DNA of 59,878 nt, taken from the NCBI GenBank assembly GCA_017535325.1, contig JAFXUC010000047.1, forward strand, positions 1 through 59,878, read 5' to 3'. Below are positions 53,615-59,878 of the stretch, in pieces. The translations under genes were made by a program, and so were the position numbers. This DNA is from Bacteroidales bacterium. Lineage in GTDB: Bacteria; Bacteroidota; Bacteroidia; Bacteroidales; UBA3824. How positions within the stretch are numbered: position 1 is the stretch's first letter; each line of letters opens with the position of its first letter. A model generated the notes under the pieces. That model did no database searches, had not been told where the DNA came from, and worked only from the letters and a program-made list of their open reading frames with translations.

Positions 53615-56356
53615 TTAATAGGCAGTATCCCTTCCGGAATAATGCAACATTTCTCTAAACGTATTGTTAAGATTATCAGCCTTTTGCAGTCTGTCCAAAT
53701 CTATATGGCAACGGTAACGCCAATAGTGGTTGGACTCCGACGGCACGTTGATACGGTCTTCTTTCGGGTCTTTGCTTCTCAGGCTCTCGTCCAGACCGAG
53801 AATGTCCTGAATCTGGAACACTGCCCACATAGCCGGAGAATAGAGGTGCTGGAAAAGAATGTCTTTTACCACCCAGGTCTCGCAGTAATAAGGCGCGGAA
53901 CCCGATTTTGAAAGCACGTTGTTGTAGAACCTCTGACTGCGGTCGTGATTTTCCTCCCACCAAGAGCGGATTGAGGACGTGTCGTGAGTGCTCGGCGTTG
54001 CAACGGCAAGAAACGGATAACTTGCGGGCTGTCCGAAGTCTGCAAGCGGCTCTTTGGGCATGCGCTGAATTTCAAGACTCAGAATATTGAGTTTTCTCAT
54101 CACCTCAGGAACGCAGGCGGGTATCATGCCGAGGTCTTCGCCGCATACAAGCATATTTGTCGCGCTTGTCAAGGCGGGAAGTTTTATTTCAGCCTGATTC
54201 TTCCAAAGTTCCTCGTTTCTGCGGTAGAAATAATCATTGTAAAGGTCGTCAATAATATATTTTGCCTGCTGATCCAACTCGTTGTAAGAATTGGTCTTAA
54301 AGAGCGAGTGTCTCGGATGATAGCAGTTTTCTTTTTCCTTGTCCTTAAAGAAAAGCACTTCCGAAACAAGATATAACAAACCTTGTTTTATGAGTTGCAT
54401 TCTCAGCATTTCTTCCGGCGACGGACAGCCCATTTTTCTGAAACTTTCCTCGATTTTGCTTTGCGTATCGTATTCGGGTTTCAAGTAAAAAACATTTTCG
54501 TCCTCTTCCGACTGATCCAAAAACGAGTGTTTTACGTAACCTGCTTGTTCGCCGAAAATCTGTTCAAGAATATGTTTTCTGATATATGGTTTACAGAAAC
54601 GCTCTTCGTCAAATTTCAATCCCTTTTGCTCAAATTCCTCTTTTGAAATCGGAATTGCGGGGTCAAAAACTCCCATCAAGCCTTTTGTCTGTGTCGTGGG
54701 AATAGACCAGATTCTGAAAAATCCCAAAATGTGGTCGAGCCTGTATGCGTCAAAATATTCCTGCATTTTGGTAAGGCGGTGTTTCCACCACGAAAAACCG
54801 TCTTTTGCCATTTCCTGCCAGTTGTAAGTCGGGAAGCCCCAGTTCTGACCGTCGTCAGAAAAATCATCAGGCGGCGCACCCGCTTGACAGTCAAGGTTGT
54901 ACAACTTGGGATTAACCCACGCGTCAACGCTGAACCTGCCGATTCCGATAGGAATGTCGCCTTTCAAAACTATGCCGTTTTCGCGGGCGTATTTCGAGAC
55001 TTCCGAAAGTTGCAAGTGCAGATGGTATTGTATAAAAAAGTGTATTGCAACATCGTCAAAATCGGGATTGTTCTCATTACAGAGCGCGTCTACTTTTTCC
55101 TTGTCGTAAACAGCATAATTGCCCCAGTGCGAAAAATCCGCCGTCGAATACAAATCCCTCAGATATGAGAAAACTGCATACGGATTCAGCCAGTCGGAGT
55201 TCTTTTTATAAAATTCCTGATATTCGGGCTCTTTCAAAAAGCCTCTGCGGTTTTCGTCGTAAATCATCTTGTAATACCTTGATTTCAGACGCATAACCTC
55301 CTCGTAATCAATCTGACTCAGGGAATTGAGTTCTTCTTTTCTTGTCGATAAGATCTCCCTTGCGGTTTCGGAAAGGTTTTTGCCCATGTCCTCAATCCTA
55401 AGATACAGCGGATGAAGCGCAAACACCGAAACACATCTGTACGGATAAGAATCCTTGAAAGTGTGGGTTGCAACGGTATCGTTGACGGGAAGAAGTTGTA
55501 TCATTCTTACACCTAAACTTTTAGCCCAGTCGATAAAGGGAATCAAATCTTTGAATTCTCCCACACCGCAGCCCGCGTTGCTTCTCAAAGAAAATACCGG
55601 AACAGACACTCCGACACCTTTCCACGGATAACGCGGAAACTTGAAATCCTCGTCGTTGAGCACGTAGAAATCATAGTCGTCCTCCGGCGTAAAATATCTT
55701 GTTACATACTCCTCCAAAACTACCCTCGAAGTGCTTTTTTCGCAGATACAGTATTTGTATTCGGCGTAACGCTGTGGCTTATCTATTACAAATTCAGCCC
55801 TCCACTTCGGAAAATTATCGTCGGAGAGTTTTATAATAACATCGTTTTCGGGCAGCGACCCTAAAAATTTGACCGCCGCATAATGCTCTTTTTTCACCCT
55901 CGCAAAAGCGATTGAGGCTCTTATGCAGACTTTTTTTGCAGGCTTTTCGTCTTCGTCATAATCCGAAAAGTCGTTGTCGGGTTTTTCTTTGAGCGGAACA
56001 AAAGGAGTCTTGTTTTCACGCTTAAAAACCACGTCTTTAAAAGCCGACGAGTACATCACGTTGCTCGGTGATACAAGCGGTTTCCAAAAATCACGTACCA
56101 ATATTTCTCCGCTTTCCATCTCGGGCGGATAAAACTTTCTCTTGTCAAATTCATAAAGCACCTGTTTTGTATTGTTGTCTCTCATCAGATACTTATACTC
56201 AAACTCTTTTGCTGCAAGAGTATCCAAGTCTACGGTCAAAAACCAGTCGCCGTTGTTTTTAGGAGTCATTAACGCCTGACCTTGTCCGGGAATCCCTTCG
56301 ATTAACAGTTGCTGCCCGTAACAAGTGCGGTAATTTATTTTAAATGTAACTTTCAT
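53615..56356 (-). CDS. malQ: 4-alpha-glucanotransferase with two N-terminal starch-binding domains
   Basis: A GH77 amylomaltase of 913 residues. The first 240 residues contain two CBM20-like starch-binding modules (the first from residue 1, the second from about residue 125), an architecture shared with plant DPE2 and common in Bacteroidota. The GH77 barrel begins near residue 255 (GVGVSVPVFSLRSNAGCGVG). Catalytic residues are Asp541 in YRLDH (nucleophile) and Glu740 in CGEDLG (acid/base), with Asp in STHDTSSIRSWW as third. It transfers glucan segments between acceptors, probably heteroglycan or maltose. No signal peptide. Its 5' region has no promoter close by; the nearest -7 box lies beyond a hairpin, suggesting regulation by an RNA leader. 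Confidence 0.93.
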   Translation of the reverse strand: MKVTFKINYRTCYGQQLLIEGIPGQGQALMTPKNNGDWFLTVDLDTLAAKEFEYKYLMRDNNTKQVLYEFDKRKFYPPEMESGEILVRDFWKPLVSPSNVMYSSAFKDVVFKRENKTPFVPLKEKPDNDFSDYDEDEKPAKKVCIRASIAFARVKKEHYAAVKFLGSLPENDVIIKLSDDNFPKWRAEFVIDKPQRYAEYKYCICEKSTSRVVLEEYVTRYFTPEDDYDFYVLNDEDFKFPRYPWKGVGVSVPVFSLRSNAGCGVGEFKDLIPFIDWAKSLGVRMIQLLPVNDTVATHTFKDSYPYRCVSVFALHPLYLRIEDMGKNLSETAREILSTRKEELNSLSQIDYEEVMRLKSRYYKMIYDENRRGFLKEPEYQEFYKKNSDWLNPYAVFSYLRDLYSTADFSHWGNYAVYDKEKVDALCNENNPDFDDVAIHFFIQYHLHLQLSEVSKYARENGIVLKGDIPIGIGRFSVDAWVNPKLYNLDCQAGAPPDDFSDDGQNWGFPTYNWQEMAKDGFSWWKHRLTKMQEYFDAYRLDHILGFFRIWSIPTTQTKGLMGVFDPAIPISKEEFEQKGLKFDEERFCKPYIRKHILEQIFGEQAGYVKHSFLDQSEEDENVFYLKPEYDTQSKIEESFRKMGCPSPEEMLRMQLIKQGLLYLVSEVLFFKDKEKENCYHPRHSLFKTNSYNELDQQAKYIIDDLYNDYFYRRNEELWKNQAEIKLPALTSATNMLVCGEDLGMIPACVPEVMRKLNILSLEIQRMPKEPLADFGQPASYPFLAVATPSTHDTSSIRSWWEENHDRSQRFYNNVLSKSGSAPYYCETWVVKDILFQHLYSPAMWAVFQIQDILGLDESLRSKDPKEDRINVPSESNHYWRYRCHIDLDRLQKADNLNNTFREMLHYSGRDTAY

Positions 56357-56515
56357 AGTTGTATGCTAAAAGTCAAACCAAATGACACCATAAAATTATA
56401 TAAATATTTTTATATCCGCTACAATAATAGAAGATTTTTTTTATTTTTTTTTAAACTTTTTTTTTCGTAACTGATAATCAACTATTTAGAAAAGCATAAA
56501 AAAGTTAAAAAAATC
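56357..56515. other. Non-coding AT-rich leader part of the malQ upstream gap
   Basis: The gap between malQ and the next gene is 495 bases. This part, next to malQ, is AT-rich with long T runs and contains no frame, hairpin or -7 box pointing at malQ that I can support. The remainder of the gap holds the RNA candidate (56516-56625), its promoter, and the plus-strand promoter at 56778-56807; between about 56640 and 56777 I see only AT-rich sequence. Confidence 0.5.
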
Positions 56516-56547
56516 TAAAAACAAAAAAGCGGAACCTAAATTCCGCT
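56516..56547 (-). terminator. Intrinsic terminator of the RNA candidate
   Basis: Stem AGCGGAA (56528-56534) with TTCCGCT (56541-56547), loop of 6 bases, followed on the minus strand by TTTTTTGTTTTT. On the plus strand the following sequence is CTTTTGCC, a weaker signal, so the terminator points towards malQ. Confidence 0.7.
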
Positions 56548-56625
56548 CTTTTGCCACTACTAATTTTTTAACCTAAACCTAATATTATGAAAAGACAATT
56601 TTTAATTTCTAATTCCCTTTGTTTT
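56516..56625 (-). ncRNA. Candidate small RNA or attenuating leader upstream of malQ
   Basis: On the minus strand a -7 box (56632-56639) is followed after about 110 bases by a strong intrinsic terminator (56528-56547 with a long U tract). No protein-coding frame lies on this strand between them. The predicted RNA contains repeated UUUAGGUU-like blocks, one of them in the terminator loop. It could be a free-standing small RNA, or the prematurely ended leader of the malQ operon, which starts 160 bases further on and has no nearer promoter. Both readings are inference from sequence signals. Confidence 0.5.
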
Positions 56626-56631
56626 ACGCTG

Positions 56632-56639
56632 CAAAGATA
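56632..56639 (-). promoter_or_regulatory. -7 box of the RNA candidate
   Basis: TATCTTTG on the minus strand matches TAnnTTTG. No TTTG at the canonical -33 distance; transcription would begin about 7 bases downstream. Confidence 0.45.
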
Positions 56640-56777
56640 AAGTGTTTTTTTTACAATTACTTTAAAAGAAAATTAAGCAATTCTGAAATAATTTTATAAC
56701 AAACGCTGTTTCAAACCGTTTCAAGGTTTAGTAAGTGTTAATGTTTATTTTTTGTGAACAATTTAACGAAAATTATG

Positions 56778-56807
56778 TTTGGATTACAAGAAAAATTTAT
56801 AATTTTG
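56778..56807 (+). promoter_or_regulatory. Promoter of the 5'-nucleotidase/purT operon
   Basis: TTTG (56778-56781), 18 bases, TAATTTTG (56800-56807), 44 bases before the start codon. The spacing is slightly short compared with the 20 bases of the other promoters in the window. Confidence 0.6.
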
Positions 56808-56851
56808 CTTTCTAAAATAGAAAAAATAAAGTACAAAAAACGGAAGTCATA

Positions 56852-58543
56852 ATGGAAAATCTATCAGAGACCAAAACAACAAAAATTAAAATAATAGCAA
56901 CAGGCGACGTCCACGGTGCCATTTTTCCATACGACTTTATCGAAAACGAACCGTTAAACACTTCTTTGGCGCAGGTATACACTTATATAAAAGAGCAGCG
57001 CGCCGTAAAAAGTCAGGACGTAATTTTGCTTGACAACGGCGACTTCCTTCAAGGCCAACCCGTTGTATACTACTCAAACTACGAAAAATACGACGGCGAG
57101 CATATCTGCTCCGACGTTATGAATTTTATGGGTTACGACGCGGCGAGCATCGGCAACCACGACCTTGAAACAGGACACGAAGTATACGACAGGCTTGTCA
57201 AAGAGTTTAATTTTCCATGGCTTGCGGCCAACGCCGTAAGAAAATCGGACGGCAAACCGTATTTTGAGCCGTACACCGTAATCGAAAAACGCGGGGTAAA
57301 AATTGCGGTTTTGGGACTTATAACGCCGTCAATTCCGACATGGCTGCCCGAAAAAATCTGGGAAGGCATAGAGTTCCGCGACATGGTAGAAACCGCACAG
57401 TATTGGATGAAGATTATCCGCGAAAAAGAAAACCCCGACATCGTAATAGGTCTTTTCCATTCGGGAATCGACAGCACCTACAACAACCGCTGCAACGAAG
57501 ACTTTATGAACGAAAACGCTTCGGCACTTGTGGCTAACAAAGTTCCGGGTTTTGACCTTATAATCGCCGGACACGACCACCAGGAGTGCAACATGGTTAT
57601 CAAAAACATTGAAGGTCAGAGGGTTATAATTCTTGATTCCAAAAACTGCGCACGTCTTGCAGCCGTTGCCTCAATTCAGGTGAAAAAATGCGGAGACAGG
57701 CTCATCGACAAAAAAATCACGGGTCTGATTATGGAAATGAACTCCTGCGAACCCGATACCGAAATGATGAAGCGTTACGGCGGATATATCAATATGATAA
57801 AAAAATACGTCTCAAAACCGATTGCGAAGTTTACGCGGACGGTCTCCTCACGCGACGCGATGTTCGGCAATTCGGCGTTTGTAGACCTGATACATTCGGT
57901 TCAGTTGGAGGAGACGGGGGCTGACATTTCGTTTGCCGCGCCGCTTACTTTCGACTCCAAAATCAAAAAAGGCGTTGTCTGCATAAGGGACATGTTCAAA
58001 CTCTACAAGTTTGAAAACCTGCTCTACACTTTGAAGTTGACGGGTCAGGAGGTTCTTGACTATTTGGAATATTCCTACGGCTGGTGGTTCAACATGATGA
58101 GCGACAAGAAAGACCATCTCGTACTCTTTGAACTCGACGAAAAAGGCAACAACCGCACGGCGGGAAAATTCTACAATTATTCCTCCGCTTCGGGCATCAA
58201 CTACACCGTAGACCTCTGCAAGCCTGCGGGCGAAAAAATCAAAATTCTCGGTTTTACCGACGGACGGCCTTTTTCCCTTGACGGTGTTTACAAGGTTGCG
58301 GTAAACTCTTACCGCGGCAACGGCGGCGGCGGACACCTGACCGAAGGCGCGCACATAGTCCACGAAGAACTTTTGAACCGCATTATCTCGGCAACCGACA
58401 AAGATTTGCGCTATATTATAATGCGCAACATCGAAGAAAAGCAGATAATCTCGCCCAAAGCCTCCGGCAACTGGAAAGCCGTCCCTCAGGAATTTTGGAT
58501 CAAGGGACGCAAAAAAGACTATCAAGTGATGTATGACAATTAA
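56852..58543 (+). CDS. 5'-nucleotidase/cyclic phosphodiesterase-like metallophosphatase without signal peptide
   Basis: A 563-residue protein of the UshA/CpdB family. The metallophosphatase domain has ATGDVHG (Asp19, His21), LLDNGDFLQG, SIGNHDLE and IIAGHDHQ, which supply the two-metal site. The C-terminal 5'-nucleotidase domain (about residues 320-530) contains FGNSAFVDLIHSVQ, a tyrosine/asparagine-rich pocket (YNYSSASGINYTVD) and VNSYRGNGGGGHL. Unlike most of the family it lacks a signal peptide: residues 1-12 are hydrophilic, so it should be cytoplasmic. It is encoded 12 bases upstream of purT, so a role in purine nucleotide turnover is likely; the substrate is not determined. Confidence 0.87.
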   Translation: MENLSETKTTKIKIIATGDVHGAIFPYDFIENEPLNTSLAQVYTYIKEQRAVKSQDVILLDNGDFLQGQPVVYYSNYEKYDGEHICSDVMNFMGYDAASIGNHDLETGHEVYDRLVKEFNFPWLAANAVRKSDGKPYFEPYTVIEKRGVKIAVLGLITPSIPTWLPEKIWEGIEFRDMVETAQYWMKIIREKENPDIVIGLFHSGIDSTYNNRCNEDFMNENASALVANKVPGFDLIIAGHDHQECNMVIKNIEGQRVIILDSKNCARLAAVASIQVKKCGDRLIDKKITGLIMEMNSCEPDTEMMKRYGGYINMIKKYVSKPIAKFTRTVSSRDAMFGNSAFVDLIHSVQLEETGADISFAAPLTFDSKIKKGVVCIRDMFKLYKFENLLYTLKLTGQEVLDYLEYSYGWWFNMMSDKKDHLVLFELDEKGNNRTAGKFYNYSSASGINYTVDLCKPAGEKIKILGFTDGRPFSLDGVYKVAVNSYRGNGGGGHLTEGAHIVHEELLNRIISATDKDLRYIIMRNIEEKQIISPKASGNWKAVPQEFWIKGRKKDYQVMYDN

Positions 58544-58555
58544 TACCCGCAAAAA

Positions 58556-59737
58556 ATGTTGGAAATAGGAACTCATAACAAATCGAAAGGCAAAAAAGCG
58601 ATTCTTCTCGGCTCAGGCGAGTTGGGCAAGGAAGTGGCAATAGAACTTCAAAGGCTCGGCGTTTATGTCATAGCCGTTGACAAATACGAAAACGCGCCCG
58701 CAATGCAGGTTGCGCACAAGAGTTACGTTTTTTCGATGCTTGACGGCAAGAAAATCCGCGAAGTAATCGAAAGCGAAAAGCCGGACTTTATAATTCCGGA
58801 GGTGGAAGCCATCGCGACCAAAACGCTCGTGGAATTGGAAAAAGAGGGCTACAATGTTATCCCGACCGCCAACGCCACATTTCTTACCATGAACCGCGAA
58901 GGCATACGCCGCCTTGCCGCAGAAGAGTTGGGCATCAAAACCTCGCCTTACCGTTTTGCCTCAACCAAAGACGAATTTTACAAGGCTGTTGAGGAAATCG
59001 GCATACCGTGCGTTGTAAAACCCATAATGTCGTCTTCGGGACACGGACAGTCTGTCATCAAAAGTCATGACGGCATAGAAAAATCATGGCAGATTGCTCA
59101 GGAGGGCGGACGGGCAGGCGCAGGAAAAGTCATCGTTGAGGGTTTTGTAAAATTCGACTATGAAATTACTCTTTTGACAGTCCGTCATATCGGCGGCACA
59201 AGTTTTCTTGAACCCGTCGGACATTATCAAAAGGACGGTGATTATCAGGAGTCTTGGCAGCCGCAGCCGATGAACCCTGAAACAATTAAAAAAGCCGAAC
59301 AAATTGCAGAAAAAATCACGACGGCACTCGGCGGCAGAGGTATTTTCGGCGTTGAAATGTTCGTCAAAGGCGACGAGGTGATTTTCAGCGAAGTTTCGCC
59401 AAGACCTCACGACACGGGAATGGTTACGATGATTTCGCAGGATTTGTCGGAATTTGCCCTGCACGCAAGGGCGGTTCTTGGACTGCCTGTTCCGAACATC
59501 GCTTTTCACGGACCGTCAGCCTCAAAAGCCGTTGTTGTGGAAGGCGAAAGTCAGAATATCGTTTTTTCGGGACTTGAAGAGGCACTCTTGATTCCCGATA
59601 CGTCAATCCGAATTTTCGGGAAACCGGAAGTAAGCGGACACCGGAGAATGGCGGTGCTTTTGGCACGCGGCAATTCTGTTGAAGAGGCGCAGCAAAAGGT
59701 TCAGGAAATGGCAAAAAAAATAAAAGTAGAGATATAA
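58556..59737 (+). CDS. purT: Formate-dependent phosphoribosylglycinamide formyltransferase
   Basis: Third step of purine synthesis using formate and ATP instead of formyl-tetrahydrofolate. The 393-residue ATP-grasp enzyme has the N-terminal preATP-grasp domain ([33 protein letters not shown]), EVEAIAT, the ATP-binding part with [13 protein letters not shown] and [25 protein letters not shown], which holds the Mg ligands. Length equals that of E. coli PurT. The start at 58556 lies 12 bases after the 5'-nucleotidase stop. The operon ends at a strong terminator. Confidence 0.94.
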   Translation: MLEIGTHNKSKGKKAILLGSGELGKEVAIELQRLGVYVIAVDKYENAPAMQVAHKSYVFSMLDGKKIREVIESEKPDFIIPEVEAIATKTLVELEKEGYNVIPTANATFLTMNREGIRRLAAEELGIKTSPYRFASTKDEFYKAVEEIGIPCVVKPIMSSSGHGQSVIKSHDGIEKSWQIAQEGGRAGAGKVIVEGFVKFDYEITLLTVRHIGGTSFLEPVGHYQKDGDYQESWQPQPMNPETIKKAEQIAEKITTALGGRGIFGVEMFVKGDEVIFSEVSPRPHDTGMVTMISQDLSEFALHARAVLGLPVPNIAFHGPSASKAVVVEGESQNIVFSGLEEALLIPDTSIRIFGKPEVSGHRRMAVLLARGNSVEEAQQKVQEMAKKIKVEI

Positions 59738-59743
59738 AAAAAA

Positions 59744-59760
59744 GGGGCTGTCTAAAAAGT
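59744..59760. repeat. Sequence resembling the end of an insertion element
   Basis: GGGGCTGTCTAAAAAGT just after purT resembles terminal inverted repeats of several IS families, where GGCTGTCTAAAAAG is common. No matching end or transposase gene is found in the window, so this could be a solo end, a MITE whose rest lies outside, or chance. Confidence 0.3.
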
Positions 59761-59773
59761 TCCTCGTCCAAAT

Positions 59774-59820
59774 AAAAAAACAGGAAAATTCGCTTTTGTG
59801 TGAATTTTCCTGTTTTTTTA
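59774..59820. terminator. Terminator after purT
   Basis: Stem of 17 base pairs (59775-59791 with 59802-59818): AAAAAACAGG plus AAAATTC pairing with its complement around a 10-base loop, with flanking A and T runs. It can end the 5'-nucleotidase/purT transcript and also one arriving from the right. Confidence 0.82.
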
Positions 59821-59878
59821 TCAAAATAATTTGGAAAACTTATCAAAAATACGTATCTTGTTGAAAATTAAAAAGATA

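Noticed and set aside
56587..56640. Plus-strand 17-codon frame (MKRQFLISNSLCFTLQR)
   Set aside because: It has a plausible start context and could be a leader peptide, but there is no plus-strand promoter directly before it, its end overlaps the minus-strand -7 box, and the terminator signal favours the other strand. Kept only as an alternative reading of the RNA candidate.

Overview
The window looks like chromosomal DNA of a member of the Bacteroidota, probably order Bacteroidales. The evidence is: repeated Bacteroidetes-type promoters (TTTG, about 20 bases, TAnnTTTG) in front of genes on both strands; almost no Shine-Dalgarno sequences; the lineage-typical bamD / omega / coaBC / DUF4835 (PorD-like) operon; an OmpA protein with PorE architecture; and a protein with a type B C-terminal sorting domain, which implies a type IX secretion system (T9SS). 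I see no rRNA, tRNA, CRISPR array, prophage or transposase gene. The genus cannot be named from this sequence alone.

Layout. 1-5.4 kb, minus strand: two small unknown envelope proteins, a CNNM/CBS membrane protein, aspartate-semialdehyde dehydrogenase (asd) and a RelA/SpoT homologue whose hydrolase domain is degenerate. 5.5-10.9 kb, plus strand: two tandem M13 metallopeptidase lipoproteins and a dicarboxylate/amino-acid symporter that converges on and overlaps ribH. 10.8-12.6 kb, minus: ribH and a secreted M43 metalloprotease. 12.7-16.2 kb, plus: bamD, omega-like, coaBC, porD-like. 16.2-22.1 kb, minus: priA, PorE-like OmpA protein, lysA. 22.4-29.8 kb, plus: a tightly packed four-gene signalling cassette of two HAMP/GAF proteins without any output enzyme, a periplasmic YfiR-like protein and a hybrid histidine kinase. 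29.9-32.9 kb, minus: an OmpA protein with thrombospondin type 3 repeats and its lipoprotein neighbour. 33-34 kb: a DUF3298-type lipoprotein and a cluster of intergenic hairpin repeats. 34-44.3 kb, minus: a giant alpha-2-macroglobulin-like protein without its thioester, then an operon of large antitoxin-like protein, PIN protein, queA and a GH3/beta-lactamase fusion with a decayed GH3 domain. 44.4-51.6 kb, plus: Smr protein, lipoprotein, small secreted protein, ABCG-like transporter and T9SS type B cargo, the last two overlapping by four bases. 51.6-56.4 kb, minus: an alpha-glucan operon (malQ of the DPE2 type, GH13 amylase) ending in a zinc-ribbon/SiaC fusion and preceded by a probable small RNA or attenuating leader. 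56.8-59.7 kb, plus: a cytoplasmic 5'-nucleotidase-like enzyme and purT.

How the genes fit together. Housekeeping functions are lysine/threonine precursor synthesis (asd, lysA), riboflavin (ribH), CoA (coaBC), purines (purT), queuosine (queA), replication restart (priA) and stringent response (rsh). The rest is mostly cell-envelope biology: outer-membrane assembly, T9SS, OmpA anchors, proteases, macroglobulin, serine hydrolase. The parts most worth following up are the signalling cassette, the RNA upstream of malQ, the ABC transporter / T9SS cargo unit, the zinc-ribbon/SiaC fusion and the antitoxin/PIN/queA operon. All functions are read by eye from protein motifs; no database search was run.
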